Origin: Coriobacteriaceae bacterium
GTDB taxonomy: Bacteria; Actinomycetota; Coriobacteriia; Coriobacteriales; Coriobacteriaceae
Assembly (NCBI GenBank): GCA_025757745.1
Contig: CP107217.1
Location: 186,001-250,000, forward strand
Reading direction: 5' to 3'
DNA length: 64,000 bases
Part shown: positions 26,343-35,620 of the stretch, in pieces
Numbering within the stretch: position 1 is the first letter of the stretch
How the letters are laid out: each line of letters starts with the position of its first letter
Notes under the pieces: model-generated
Told to the model about the DNA's origin: nothing
Seen by the model: the letters and a program-made list of their open reading frames with translations, nothing else
The model's database searches: none
Translations under genes and position numbers: made by a program

Positions 26343-27377
26343 TTAGCAAATCCTCGGCAGCTGCTCTCCTACGAGCATGTCGAGGATGCGGGTCGAGCCC
26401 CAGCCGGTGCGTACGCGCACGGCGGGTCGAGCGTCCGATCCAAGCGGCAGCACGCGGCCGATAATCGCGGCATTCTCGCCGTAGCGGGCGGCGCGCATGG
26501 CGGCCAGTGCCGCATCTGCCTGCTCGGCCGGCACCACGGCAACCATCTTGCCCTCGTTTGCTACCTGCAGCACATCGTAGCCGAGCATCTCACATGCCGC
26601 CTGTACGTCAGGGCGCACGGGCACGGCATCTTCGTCGACCTCCATGGCAACATTGCTGGCCTGGGCAAACTCGTTGAGTGTGGACGCCAGGCCACCGCGC
26701 GTGGGGTCGCGGAAGCAGCGTGTGCCGGGTGCTGCGGCCAGCACATCGGCAATCAGGTGGTTGAGCGGCGCGGCATCGCTTTCGATGGTGCTCGAAAACG
26801 CCAAGCCCTCGCGTTGGCTCATGATGGCGATGCCGTGGTCGCCGAGTGTACCCGACACAAGGATGACATCGCCAGGCTGGCAGTTGGCGCCGCTGAGCGT
26901 CACGCCCGCGGGCACCTCGCCCACGCCGGCGGTATTGATGTAGACGCCGTCGGCCCCGCCGCGCTCGACCACCTTGGTGTCGCCGGTGATAATCTTCACA
27001 CCCGCCTCGCGCGCCGTCTCGGCCATCGTCTGCACAATTTGGCGGAGCTTATCCATGGGATAGCCCTCTTCGAGGATAAAGCCGCACGACAGGTAGCGCA
27101 CGTGGGCACCCGAGGTCGCGACGTCGTTGACGGTTCCGCACACGGCGAGGCGGCCGATATTGCCACCAGGGAAGAACTGCGGCGAGACCACAAAGCTATC
27201 GGTCGACATGGCGATGCGCCCGCTCGCGGGCAGCGCAGCGACGCCGGCATCGTTGCCCTCGAGCAGTTCGGGCGACCCAAAGGCATCCAAAAAGACCTCA
27301 TCGATGATGCGTTTCATCATCTGGCCGCCAGAGCCGTGGCCCAACAGGACAGTGCTATCGGTGGCAGTACGGGACAT
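26343..27377 (-). CDS. hypE: Hydrogenase maturation protein HypE
   Basis: This 344-residue protein dehydrates the HypF-made thiocarbamate to a cyanide ligand for the NiFe site. The AIR-synthase-like fold is evident: LLGHGSGGQMMKRIIDEVF near the start, DSFVVSPQFFPGGNIGRLAV (about 56-75) and CFRDPTRGGLASTLNE (about 220-235). The protein ends in PRIC, the conserved C-terminal Cys that is carbamoylated. It is the last gene of the hyp operon, 84 bases behind hypD. Confidence 0.96.
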   Translation of the reverse strand: MSRTATDSTVLLGHGSGGQMMKRIIDEVFLDAFGSPELLEGNDAGVAALPASGRIAMSTDSFVVSPQFFPGGNIGRLAVCGTVNDVATSGAHVRYLSCGFILEEGYPMDKLRQIVQTMAETAREAGVKIITGDTKVVERGGADGVYINTAGVGEVPAGVTLSGANCQPGDVILVSGTLGDHGIAIMSQREGLAFSSTIESDAAPLNHLIADVLAAAPGTRCFRDPTRGGLASTLNEFAQASNVAMEVDEDAVPVRPDVQAACEMLGYDVLQVANEGKMVAVVPAEQADAALAAMRAARYGENAAIIGRVLPLGSDARPAVRVRTGWGSTRILDMLVGEQLPRIC

Positions 27378-27461
27378 ATCGAAAACTCCAATCGAGGACG
27401 GAATTATATGGGTGAGGTGCAGCGTCGACCGGCCCGCCGTTCGTTAGAGCGGCAGAACCCA

Positions 27462-28574
27462 TTAGCCTCGGTAGCGGAAATATGCTGCACAGCTGCCCTC
27501 GGAACTCACCATGCAGGGGCCGACGGGATGCTCGGGTGTACAAGCGTGGCCGAACAGAGGGCAGTCGCTCGGCGTAATGGCCCCGCGCAGCACGTCGCCG
27601 CAGCGGCACCCACGCGGCTCGACCGTCGTCTCAACGGGCACATCAAAGCGAGTGCGGGCATCAAAGCGCGAGAACTCGGGGCGGATGGAAAGGCCCGAGT
27701 TGGCAATCGGCCCCAGCCCGCGCCACGTGGTGTCGCATGGCTCAAACACCTGTTCGACCAGCTGGCGCGCCACGGGGTTGCCGTCTGCGTTGACGCCACG
27801 GCGGTAGGCGTTGTCGATCGCCGGCCTGTTCTCGACAACCATCTGGACCAGCATGCAGATGCCCTGCAGGATATCGACCGGTTCAAATCCCGTGACCACA
27901 CCCGGGGTATTGAACTCGTCGACCAAAAAGCTAAAGGGCGCCAGGCCCGTGATGGTGGCGACGTGGCCCGGCAGGATAAAGCCGTCGATGGTCGTCTCGG
28001 GGTCGTTGGAGATCGCGCGCAGAGCCGGCGGCGTGGTCTTGTGGGCGCAATAGACCGAGAAGTTCTGGAGTCCGCGTGCATCGGCCTCCAAAATGGCGGC
28101 GGCGATGGTGGGCGTCGTGGTCTCAAAGCCGACGCCCATAAAGATGACCGGGCGATCGGGGTTGTGTTCGGCGATATCGAGTGCATCGAGCGGGGAGTAG
28201 ACGATGCGGATGTCGCGTCCTGCCGCCTTTTGCGCAGCGAGCGAGGTGGACGATCCGGGCACGCGCATCATGTCGCCAAAGGTGGTGATGATGGCGCCGT
28301 CCATCTTGGCGAGCGCGATTGCATGGTCGATATCGCGGTTGGCGGTAACGCAGACGGGGCAACCCGGACCGCTCAGCAGTTTGAGCCCGGCAGGCATAAT
28401 GGAGCGAAAGCCATAGCGCCCGATGCTCACGGTATGCGTGCCGCAGACTTCCATAAGGTTGATGCTGCGGTTGCCGACAAGCTCATGAATGCGATCGATG
28501 AGCTCGCGAGCCAGCTTGGGATCGCGGAATGCCGAAAAGTCGATACCGGAGCGAGCCGGCTGTCCGGCCGCCAC
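27462..28574 (-). CDS. hypD: Hydrogenase maturation protein HypD
   Basis: This 370-residue iron-sulfur scaffold assembles the Fe(CN)2CO group with HypC. VCGTHTVSIGRYGFRSIMP (about 43-61) carries the conserved Cys and His. GPGCPVCVTANRDIDHAI (about 69-86) has the CxxC. The C-terminal Cys set (RGCRCGDVLRGAITPSDCPL and then HACTPEHPVGPCMVSSEGSC) binds the 4Fe-4S cluster. The GTG start overlaps the hypC stop by one base (TAGTG), so translation is coupled. Confidence 0.96.
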   Translation of the reverse strand: MAAGQPARSGIDFSAFRDPKLARELIDRIHELVGNRSINLMEVCGTHTVSIGRYGFRSIMPAGLKLLSGPGCPVCVTANRDIDHAIALAKMDGAIITTFGDMMRVPGSSTSLAAQKAAGRDIRIVYSPLDALDIAEHNPDRPVIFMGVGFETTTPTIAAAILEADARGLQNFSVYCAHKTTPPALRAISNDPETTIDGFILPGHVATITGLAPFSFLVDEFNTPGVVTGFEPVDILQGICMLVQMVVENRPAIDNAYRRGVNADGNPVARQLVEQVFEPCDTTWRGLGPIANSGLSIRPEFSRFDARTRFDVPVETTVEPRGCRCGDVLRGAITPSDCPLFGHACTPEHPVGPCMVSSEGSCAAYFRYRG

Positions 28575-28834
28575 TAGTAAGCCTCCGCTGGGTTGGTGGC
28601 CAGCTGGTCTTCTTCGACCAGTTCGGTCATGGTATTGACGAGCTCGAGTGTCTCTTGGGCTTCCTGCTCGTCGACAATCTGAATGCCAAAGCCGGCGTGC
28701 ACGAGAATATAGTCGCCTACCTGTGCCGTCGGCACGAGGCGCAGCGAAACGGGGCGCTCGATGCCCATCATGTCGACGGTCGCCTTAAGGTCGTCGTCGC
28801 GTTTGACCACTTTACCGGGAACGGCAAGGCACAT
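28574..28834 (-). CDS. hypC: Hydrogenase maturation chaperone HypC
   Basis: This 86-residue chaperone carries the iron ligand group from HypD to the hydrogenase large subunit. The N-terminal MCLAVPGKVV holds the essential Cys2 after Met removal. GDYILVHAGFGIQIVDEQEA (about 60-75 region) is the typical second block. Length is standard. It overlaps hypD by one base. A 134-base gap separates it from hypF upstream. Confidence 0.96.
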   Translation of the reverse strand: MCLAVPGKVVKRDDDLKATVDMMGIERPVSLRLVPTAQVGDYILVHAGFGIQIVDEQEAQETLELVNTMTELVEEDQLATNPAEAY

Positions 28835-28968
28835 AATGTTCCCCTTTTATACGTTTTGCGCTGGATAGGCGCCTAATTACCCATCAGTTGATGGTAGCGC
28901 TCGCGGGAGTTACGAGCAAACGCGTTACACCTGTGAGACGGCGGCGCGCAGGCTGGCAAAACAGCCTA

Positions 28969-31431
28969 TCACGATGCTGTCTGCGCGAGGCGAGCGCGAG
29001 CGATGGCGGCCTGACCGTAGGCGATGCAGCCGTCGTTGACGGGCACGGCGTGGGGGACCAAGACGGCAAGACCGGCGTCTTTGAGTTCGTGGGTAAGGAG
29101 CTGAAGCAAAAGCCGGTTCATGAACACGCCGCCCGAGAGCGCGACGGTATCGATGCCTTCGCGCGCGCAGATTTCGTGTGCGATTCGTGCCGAAGAGCGC
29201 GCGATGGCGATGTGGAACCCGAGCGCGAGCCTGCCGGCGGGCACGCCGGTCCTGATTCCCTCCAAAAGCGCCTCAAAAAGCGGTCTGGAGTTCAGAACAT
29301 GGCAGTCGTCCGGACGGGATGATTCGGTTACGGAAAAGCTGGCCATATTGCCGGTAGGGCAGGCACTTTCACTGCTGAGCGCGCGCCAGGCGGCGGCTTC
29401 GAATTCTATGGCGGGTTCGCCCTCGTAGGTTGCCTTGTCGCAGATGCCCAGAATTGCTGCCGCGGCATCAAAGAGACGCCCCATGCTGCTGGTATGCGGG
29501 CTGTTGATGCCGCGCTCGATCATGGTGGCTGTCACGCTGCGCGTTTGCTCGTCGAGGCTGTCCAAAAGCCGAGCGGCGCCTGGGTGCTCGAGCAGGCCGA
29601 GCTCACTGAGCAGGGCAAAGGCGTTGCGGCGGGCGTCGCGCACGGAGGCCGCCCCGCCGGGGAGCGCCCAGGTGCGCAAATGCGCGGCGCGCTCAAAGCC
29701 GCCAAGGCTGGCAACAAGAAACTCGCCGCCCCAAATGGTCCCATCGGTACCGGCGCCGGTGCCGTCAAAGGCGATGCCAAGGACGCGCGCGTCGGTTGTA
29801 AGCTGGCCCGCGGCGATGGCCTCGGCCATTACGCTCGCGATATGCGCATGATGGTGCTGCACCTCGACGAGCGGCAGATTGCATTTTCGCGCCTGCTCGC
29901 GCGCCCACTGGCCCGATAGATAGCTGGGGTGTACATCGCAGGCCAAGGCGGCGGGCGCCAAGTCAAAGAGATCTTCCAAGCGCGTGCGCGCGGCGTTCCA
30001 GGCATCGAAGGTCCCGCCGTTTTCAACATCGCCGATATGCTGCGACACAAAACAGGTTGCCTCGCCGTTCGTCCCTTCGCGCGTGAGCGCAATCGTGGCC
30101 TTTTGCTGTGGGCCACAGGCGAGCACGCAAGGCGCGACGGCGTCGAGTGCCGGCAGCGCCAGCGGCTGCGGCGCATATCCGCGTGCGCGACGCACGGGCA
30201 TGACGGTGCCGTCGATCACACGCACCACGGAATCATCGTAGCGCGAGAGGATCGCGCGGTCGTTGCCGAGTAGCGCGTCGGCAATGCCGGCGGCAACGAG
30301 GTGTTCCCATGCAAGGGCATCGTCGGTCTCGATGGGCTCTTCGCTCAGGTTTCCGCTGGTCATAACCAGCGCGTGCATGTCATGCGACGCGGCAGCTGCA
30401 AGCAGCAGATGCTGAAGCGGTGTATAGGGGAGCATGACGCCGAGCTCAGGTAGATCGTGCGCGACGGATGGCGCGAGTGTAAGGGCGTCGGGGGAATCTC
30501 CCTCGCCAGCAGCACGCCGGCGCAGCAGCACAATGGGACGAACGCTGCCGGCCAGCAGGTCGCGCTCAACGCTATCGATATGACACAGGCGCTCGGCGCC
30601 GTCCAGGCCGCGCACCATAACGGCAAGCGGCTTATTGCTACGGCGTTTGCGGCGGCGAAGCTCGGCTGCCGCCTGCTCGTTGGAGGCATCGCATGCCAAG
30701 TGAAATCCGCCCAGACCCTTGATGGCGACGATACCGCCGTCGGCCAGCAGCTCAACGCAGCGGTCGATAATGGCGTCGCTGGTCTCGAGCGTGGTGCCGA
30801 CGGCCGGCGACGCGGCGGCTTCGCCCGGCTCATTGCCCACGCCCGTCTCACGCCATGTAATATGCGGCCCGCAATCAAAGCAGGCATCGGGCTGCGCGTG
30901 AAAACGCCGGTCGAGTGGGTCGGCATACTCCGCGGCGCACTTGGGACACATGGGAAAACAATCCATCGAGGTGGCCGCTCGATCGTAAGGCAGCGAGCGG
31001 ATGATGGTAAAGCGCGGCCCGCAGTTAGTGCAGTTGATAAAGGGGTAGTGATAGCGTCGGTCGGCGGGATCGAACAACTCGCGCAGGCAATCGTCACAGG
31101 TAGCGATATCGGGCGAGACGAGCGTGGTATGAGCGGTCTGATCCTGCGATGCCACAATGCGAAAGCCCCGCTCATCGGCAGCGCTCCAGCCGCCAGACCC
31201 CAAATCCGCAACATCGACTCGCTCAACGCGAGCCGCCGCGGGCGCATGCTCAGAAAGCGCGGCAACAAAAGCATCGAGCGCATCGGCCGGAGCGTGCGCC
31301 TCGATATGCACGCCGTCGCCCGCATTGAGCACCCATCCGCAAATGCCATGCGCCATGGCCTCGCGATACACAAACGGTCGCATGCCAACGCCCTGCACAA
31401 TGCCCGTCACATGAATATACACATGCCGCAT
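28969..31431 (-). CDS. hypF: Carbamoyltransferase HypF
   Basis: This 820-residue enzyme moves carbamoyl from carbamoyl phosphate to HypE. Domains in order: acylphosphatase (VTGIVQGVGMRPFVYREA, residues 7-24), a double zinc finger with CDDC, CTNCGPRF, CPKC and CFDCGP (about 110-190), a Sua5/YrdC-like domain (GGIVAIKGLGGFHLACDA, about 225-242), and a Kae1-like domain with VQHHHAHIASVMAE (about 490-503). The ATG at 31431 is preferred for its GAGGGGTG site and because the acylphosphatase domain starts there. A long hairpin separates it from nikR upstream. Confidence 0.95.
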   Translation of the reverse strand: MRHVYIHVTGIVQGVGMRPFVYREAMAHGICGWVLNAGDGVHIEAHAPADALDAFVAALSEHAPAAARVERVDVADLGSGGWSAADERGFRIVASQDQTAHTTLVSPDIATCDDCLRELFDPADRRYHYPFINCTNCGPRFTIIRSLPYDRAATSMDCFPMCPKCAAEYADPLDRRFHAQPDACFDCGPHITWRETGVGNEPGEAAASPAVGTTLETSDAIIDRCVELLADGGIVAIKGLGGFHLACDASNEQAAAELRRRKRRSNKPLAVMVRGLDGAERLCHIDSVERDLLAGSVRPIVLLRRRAAGEGDSPDALTLAPSVAHDLPELGVMLPYTPLQHLLLAAAASHDMHALVMTSGNLSEEPIETDDALAWEHLVAAGIADALLGNDRAILSRYDDSVVRVIDGTVMPVRRARGYAPQPLALPALDAVAPCVLACGPQQKATIALTREGTNGEATCFVSQHIGDVENGGTFDAWNAARTRLEDLFDLAPAALACDVHPSYLSGQWAREQARKCNLPLVEVQHHHAHIASVMAEAIAAGQLTTDARVLGIAFDGTGAGTDGTIWGGEFLVASLGGFERAAHLRTWALPGGAASVRDARRNAFALLSELGLLEHPGAARLLDSLDEQTRSVTATMIERGINSPHTSSMGRLFDAAAAILGICDKATYEGEPAIEFEAAAWRALSSESACPTGNMASFSVTESSRPDDCHVLNSRPLFEALLEGIRTGVPAGRLALGFHIAIARSSARIAHEICAREGIDTVALSGGVFMNRLLLQLLTHELKDAGLAVLVPHAVPVNDGCIAYGQAAIARARLAQTAS

Positions 31432-31459
31432 GCGACACCCCTCATCAAAACCGACCAAA

Positions 31460-31521
31460 AAAGGACAGGTTTGTTTTGGTGGGTAAAACTTCTAAACCTG
31501 CCAAAACAAACCTGTCCCTTT
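31460..31521. repeat. Hairpin with GGACAGGTTTG / CAAACCTGTCC arms between nikR and hypF
   Basis: Arms 31460-31479 and 31501-31521 pair over about 20 bases with a 21-base loop. It could attenuate transcription from nikR into hypF. The GGACAGG core resembles other dispersed palindromes in the window. Confidence 0.6.
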
Positions 31522-31548
31522 ATGGCAGGTGCGCTGTGGGAAATCCCG

Positions 31549-32043
31549 CTACAGCCCCAGGCTCTGCTTGGTGGCGGCGCACGTGAGCTCGCCGTGCTTA
31601 ACGCCGCGCAGCCCCAGCAACCGGTCCGCTAGCTCGTAGACGCGTTTGCCGCGACCCTTGAGCGCCAGAATCTCCAGGCAGTTGTGGTGGTCCAGATGCA
31701 CGTGCATGGTCGAGACGATCTCGTCGGTGTAGTCGTGCTGCACCTCGTCCAGACGGCGCGTCAGATCGCCGGTATGGTGGTCATAGATCATGGTGAGCGA
31801 ACCGATGACCTGCTCGTCGGGCGTGCGCATCTGTTCCTTGGCGATCGAGGCGCGAATCAGATCGCGTACGGCCTCGGATCGGTTAGCCACGTCACCACGG
31901 CGCGCGATCTGCTCGTCAAAGCGGCGCAGCAGGTCGTCGGGCGCGGTGACCGAAAAGCGGACCAGCTCGGAGCTGGAGCCGCTGTAGCGGCAGCTCGCAT
32001 CGTCGTCCGCACCGTGATCGTGCGCGTGCTCGTGCTCGGCCAC
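31549..32043 (-). CDS. nikR: Nickel-responsive regulator NikR
   Basis: This 164-residue ribbon-helix-helix repressor senses nickel. After a His-rich N-terminal extension (MAEHEHAHDHGADDD), the DNA-binding part reads LVRFSVTAPDDLLRRFDEQI (about 26-45). The ACT-like metal domain has HVHLDHHNCLEIL (about 113-125), giving the His-His-Cys nickel ligands. The His-rich extension is longer than in E. coli NikR and might bind nickel too. The GTG start lies one base after the stop of the upstream small gene. Placement in front of hypF suggests nickel control of hydrogenase maturation. Confidence 0.93.
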   Translation of the reverse strand: MAEHEHAHDHGADDDASCRYSGSSSELVRFSVTAPDDLLRRFDEQIARRGDVANRSEAVRDLIRASIAKEQMRTPDEQVIGSLTMIYDHHTGDLTRRLDEVQHDYTDEIVSTMHVHLDHHNCLEILALKGRGKRVYELADRLLGLRGVKHGELTCAATKQSLGL

Positions 32044-32044
32044 G

Positions 32045-32293
32045 TTACACCAGTTTCACAGAGCCGACGGAGTTGTGATCTGCCTCGATGGCCTCCTCGT
32101 AGCCCTCGAGCGCATCGTGCGCCTCGTGCAGCGCAGACATGGCGGCCTCGAGCTTGGCGCCAATGCGCTCCATATCAAAGTTCTCGGTCGCATGCAGCAG
32201 CTGATGGCTCCACTCGTGAGCGAGCTCAATGGTGTCGTCGACCTGCTTGACGCTCATGGCAAGCTGGCTCATGTTCATTCCGACGTCATGCAT
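32045..32293 (-). CDS. Small His-rich helical protein upstream of nikR
   Basis: First gene of the hyp operon, 82 residues. I do not recognise the family. The sequence is helical and acidic with scattered His: EWSHQLLHATENFD (about 27-40), then MSALHEAHDALEGYEEAIEA (about 51-70). No Cys and no membrane segment are present. AGGAG is well placed before the ATG, and only one base separates its stop from the nikR GTG, so both are surely co-transcribed. A role in nickel handling is inference from position and His content only. Confidence 0.7.
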   Translation of the reverse strand: MHDVGMNMSQLAMSVKQVDDTIELAHEWSHQLLHATENFDMERIGAKLEAAMSALHEAHDALEGYEEAIEADHNSVGSVKLV

Positions 32294-32369
32294 AGGAATC
32301 TCCTTTTGTACGGGGCGATATGGTGGTTCAGATTCTACTACGCCCGCCTTGAGCGCCGCCGCATAAGAA

Positions 32370-32402
32370 AACGGGTGCGAGTCCGTCTGACCCGCACCCG
32401 TT
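32370..32402. terminator. Hairpin between trxA and the hyp operon
   Basis: AACGGGTGCG (32370-32379) pairs with CGCACCCGTT (32393-32402). It lies upstream of the hyp operon start and downstream of trxA on the minus strand. Confidence 0.55.
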
Positions 32403-32466
32403 CACTGGGGGCTGTTTGTAACTACCATACTATCCGTGGTCGCATGCCTTGCGTTTGGCACTCCGG

Positions 32467-32487
32467 TGAGCGGTGCGAAACCGCTCA
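32467..32487 (-). terminator. Short hairpin after trxA
   Basis: TGAGCGGT and ACCGCTCA arms (8 bases, perfect) around a 5-base loop, about 27 bases past the trxA stop codon. No T-run. Confidence 0.4.
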
Positions 32488-32513
32488 TGGACGGCAGACA
32501 AGTAACAAGCGTA

Positions 32514-32834
32514 TTACAGATGTTTCTCCAGCAGTGCCTGAAGTCTTGCCTTGGGTAAGGCGCCAACCGAGCGGTCGACCTCCTCGCCGTTCTTAAAGAC
32601 GATCAGCGTGGGGATGCTCATGACGCCAAACTTCATGGCCAGGTCCTGGTTGTCGTCGACGTTGCACTTGGCCACAGCCAACTTGCCGGCCAGCTCGTCG
32701 GCAACCTCGTCTACGATGGGCGAGAGCGAGCGGCAGGGGCCGCACCACGGGGCCCAAAAATCAACCAGTACGGGCAGGCTATCGTTGACGACAGCGCCGA
32801 AGTTCTCGGGGGTAATCTGCTTAATGTCAGCCAT
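32514..32834 (-). CDS. trxA: Thioredoxin
   Basis: This 106-residue thiol-disulfide reductase has the active site FWAPWCGPCRSLSP (about residues 26-39) and the cis-Pro segment GVMSIPTLIVFKNGEEV (about 70-86). Length is exactly that of bacterial thioredoxins. The ATG at 32834 follows GGAGGT; a frame extension upstream has no support. The gene is alone, divergent from the next gene. Confidence 0.96.
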   Translation of the reverse strand: MADIKQITPENFGAVVNDSLPVLVDFWAPWCGPCRSLSPIVDEVADELAGKLAVAKCNVDDNQDLAMKFGVMSIPTLIVFKNGEEVDRSVGALPKARLQALLEKHL

Positions 32835-32970
32835 GGTGACCTCCATAATACGACGCGGCTCGGCCGCGTAAAACTCAGTACGACCGTGCTTATACCCAGC
32901 GGCCCGCAAAGCAACCACTCGCGGGCGGCTCTTTTATATAATGGTGGGCACGCAAACGATTGGAGAGCGC

Positions 32971-33546
32971 ATGCCCACGTCACAAAGCCAGAAAAAAGAA
33001 GCCATCGCTCAGGCGACCGAGCAGGAGCTCGCGTCGCTTGCAGATCGCGGTGTGCGTATCGCGGGCAACGCGTGCTCGCCGATTGTGCTGGTCAAAGGCG
33101 ATTTGGATGAAGCCGAGTGCTCGGGCGGCGAGCTGGCCGCCGGCGCGGATGGCGCCGCGTTGCGCAAGGCGCTCGGTGCCATCGGATATGCCCCCGAGGA
33201 TTTTTGTGTGCTGGCAAGCGTCGCCGGCGCGGGCGACGGAGCGGTCGCGGCGGGCGAGGCCCTGACGTGCGACCTGTTCCGCGAGGCGCTGGAGACCTTG
33301 GACCCCGAGGCGGTGCTGCTGCTGGACAACAGTGCGGCCGATGTCATGCGCGAGACCTATGCCGATATGCTTGTGGCAATTGATGACTTTGACACCGCCA
33401 TGCTCAAGCCCGGCCTGGTCGCCCATGTGCAGGGCCGCCGCGTGCTCGCGCTCGACGGCTTTGAGGCGGCACTCACCGACAAGGCCGCTAAGCAGCGCAT
33501 GTGGGCCTACATCAAGCAGCTGACCCCGGCGGCCGCGCCGCTGTAG
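32971..33546 (+). CDS. Hypothetical protein, 191 residues
   Basis: I do not recognise this protein with certainty. It begins with a helical basic segment (MPTSQSQKKEAIAQATEQEL) and has alternating alpha/beta regions: CSPIVLVKGDL, APEDFCVLASVAG, DPEAVLLLDNSAADVMRETY and GLVAHVQGRRVLALDGFEAA. There is no signal peptide, membrane helix or metal motif. The DNSAAD and late helix loosely recall uracil-DNA glycosylase-like folds, but no catalytic motif can be assigned. The ATG at 32971 follows TTGGAGAG. It stands alone between trxA and a two-component system. Confidence 0.65.
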   Translation: MPTSQSQKKEAIAQATEQELASLADRGVRIAGNACSPIVLVKGDLDEAECSGGELAAGADGAALRKALGAIGYAPEDFCVLASVAGAGDGAVAAGEALTCDLFREALETLDPEAVLLLDNSAADVMRETYADMLVAIDDFDTAMLKPGLVAHVQGRRVLALDGFEAALTDKAAKQRMWAYIKQLTPAAAPL

Positions 33547-33620
33547 CGAGCCCGCGTCGACAAACGACCCCGAGCGGGCGAGCCGTACCCGCGGAACGCA
33601 AATCCGTCGCGCCCGCGCCC

Positions 33621-34898
33621 TTACATCACAGCGCGCAGCTCAAACCGATCGCCGTTAATGCGGAACTGGCAGTTGCCGTTCATACGCTCCACGGCAAGTT
33701 TGATGCTCTTGGTGCCAAAGCCGTGGCCCGCATGCTGGGTCACGGGCATGCCGTCGACCATGCGCGGCGCGCGGTCAAACGTGTTGGAGACTAACAGTAA
33801 CAGCTGGCCGTCCTCAAGTCGCAGGTCAAGGTCGACGAATCGCTTTCCTTGGGGTGCGGCGCTTGCGGCGGTGATAGCGTTTTCCAAGGCATTTGAGAGC
33901 ACGCTAAACAGGTCGGCGTCACCTACATGGATGGTTTCGGGTACGGCGGCGCGCAAGTTGGCGGTAATGCCGTTTCTATTGATATCCGAGTTAAATGATG
34001 AAAGCGCAATGTTTACGGTCTCGTTGGCGCAGAAGCGGCGTACGGCGGTGCGGTCGCCGGCTTCGCAGAGCTCGTCGATGCGTTTGAGCGCCTCGTCGGT
34101 GTGGCCCTCCTCAATTAAAGCGGCCAGGCCGCGTAGGAAGTGGCGCATATCGCGGCGAAGAATCGACAGCTCGCGCCCAGATTGACGCCAAGCCTCGAGT
34201 TCTTTGATGGCGGCGCTGTCGCGGGTTTCGAGCATCCAGCGCTCTCGCTCGGCGGTTTCCTTTTCTTCGTATTCGCGCAGGTAAACGGCAAGAAACATAA
34301 GATAGAAGGCACAGAGCGCAAATGCCAAAAACTCAACCGTCACCACCGAGCCCGAGTGGAACAGCGTGGTGTAGACGTTGGTGGCGTAGTCAAAGATGTA
34401 ATAGACGAGCGGCAGGATGAGCAGAATCTCGAGCTCGGTGGGGGTTTTGACCGCCAGGCGCGGACCGATGTCGCTTGCCCAATGCAGCAGGATCGCAAAG
34501 ACGACGGCCGTGGTGATAATGCGTGCCGCGTAGTACGCGATTTGCGAGTCGGTGGCGGCGAGCGCGGCGATGCCCATCCAGTTGCTGAACTGGCAGCTCA
34601 GATAAGCACTGGTGACGCCCAGCATAACGAGCAGCGGGCTCAGGCGATAGCGCGCGCACAGATAGATGACGAGCGGCAGATGCACGACGAGTGGATATAC
34701 CTGACGGGCGAAAAGCTCGCCGCCGACGGCATTGGCGAGGCCGAATGCGCATCCGGTTACGGCGCCGACCATCACCAGCTCAAGCGCATGACGCCGGTTG
34801 ATCTCGATACCGCAGAGCGCCGCCGAGGCAAAAACGCCAAAAAGCAGGGTTGTTGCGTGGTGAATTGCCCAAAGTACCATCTCGGCCGTGGGGAGCAT
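33621..34898 (-). CDS. Sensor histidine kinase, AgrC-like (GHKL)
   Basis: This 425-residue kinase pairs with the LytTR regulator upstream. Six or seven membrane helices fill residues 1-215. A coiled-coil linker (EYEEKETAERERWMLETRDS) leads to the phospho-His motif LRRDMRHFLRGLAALIEEG (near residue 255). A GHKL ATPase domain has FSVLSNALENAITAA (N box, about 345-359) and GHGFGTKSIKLAVERMNG (G box, about 395-412). This layout fits peptide-sensing AgrC/ComD-type kinases. No autoinducer peptide gene is evident nearby. Its start overlaps the regulator's stop (TAATG). Confidence 0.88.
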   Translation of the reverse strand: MLPTAEMVLWAIHHATTLLFGVFASAALCGIEINRRHALELVMVGAVTGCAFGLANAVGGELFARQVYPLVVHLPLVIYLCARYRLSPLLVMLGVTSAYLSCQFSNWMGIAALAATDSQIAYYAARIITTAVVFAILLHWASDIGPRLAVKTPTELEILLILPLVYYIFDYATNVYTTLFHSGSVVTVEFLAFALCAFYLMFLAVYLREYEEKETAERERWMLETRDSAAIKELEAWRQSGRELSILRRDMRHFLRGLAALIEEGHTDEALKRIDELCEAGDRTAVRRFCANETVNIALSSFNSDINRNGITANLRAAVPETIHVGDADLFSVLSNALENAITAASAAPQGKRFVDLDLRLEDGQLLLLVSNTFDRAPRMVDGMPVTQHAGHGFGTKSIKLAVERMNGNCQFRINGDRFELRAVM

Positions 34899-35620
34899 TA
34901 GCGCCTCCCGCCCTCGAACCGTGCCGCAAAGTAGGCATCCTGGAAACCCTGCTTGCAGCTGCGCGCCAGCGGGATGCAAGCGCCCGAGCGCATGACGATA
35001 TCCGTGCGGTTGAAGTGGTCGATATTGCGCAGGTTGACCTGGTAGCTACGGTGACATTTAAAGAAGCTTGCGTTTTTGGCTAGCTGGTCCTCGATGTTGC
35101 GGAACGGCTCAAGCGCCTCGATATCGCGCCCGTCGCGCAGGTGGAATACCACGTGCTTGTTGCGGGCCTCGGCATATTCGATATCGGACAGGCGCAGGGC
35201 GTGGTAGCCAAAGGACGTTTTGGTTACGAGCTCATCGGTCACGGCGGGTCGCATGCTCGAAAGCTCGTCGAGCAGTTGCGCCAGGCGTTCGTACGTTACG
35301 GGCTTGAGCAGGTAGTCGAAGGCACGGACCTCATAGGACTCCAGCGCGAACTCGGGCGATGAGGTGAGGAACACCAGTCGCACGGCGGTGTCAGATTGGC
35401 GCAGCTCCCGCGCGGTGTCCATGCCGTTGACGAGCGGCATGATCATGTCGAGCAGAATGATGTCGGCACGCGATGCGGCATGGCGGGCCAGCAGGTCCTC
35501 GCCGCGCGTGACGAGCGCAACGTCGACTGCCGTGCTCGTCTCGGTCGACCAGCGGTCGATCATCCGGTGCAGTCTATCTAGAAAAGCGACGTCGTCGTCG
35601 CAGGCGATAATCTTGAGCAT
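34898..35620 (-). CDS. LytTR-family response regulator
   Basis: This 240-residue regulator has a receiver domain with CDDD (residues 7-10), phospho-Asp in IILLDMIMPLVNG (near residue 57), Ser/Thr in VFLTSSPEF and Lys in FDYLLKPVTY. A LytTR DNA-binding domain follows (about 130-235), with IEYAEARNKHVVFHLRDGR and FFKCHRSYQVNLRNI. The ATG at 35620 follows AAGGGGGC. It is co-transcribed with the kinase. The divergent surface-protein gene starts about 240 bases away and is a possible target; this is inference. Confidence 0.9.
   Translation of the reverse strand: MLKIIACDDDVAFLDRLHRMIDRWSTETSTAVDVALVTRGEDLLARHAASRADIILLDMIMPLVNGMDTARELRQSDTAVRLVFLTSSPEFALESYEVRAFDYLLKPVTYERLAQLLDELSSMRPAVTDELVTKTSFGYHALRLSDIEYAEARNKHVVFHLRDGRDIEALEPFRNIEDQLAKNASFFKCHRSYQVNLRNIDHFNRTDIVMRSGACIPLARSCKQGFQDAYFAARFEGGRR

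Noticed and set aside
25773..28577. Long plus-strand open frame across gph, hypE and hypD
   Set aside because: The minus strand carries three recognised genes with intact motifs; the plus frame is a GC-rich shadow.
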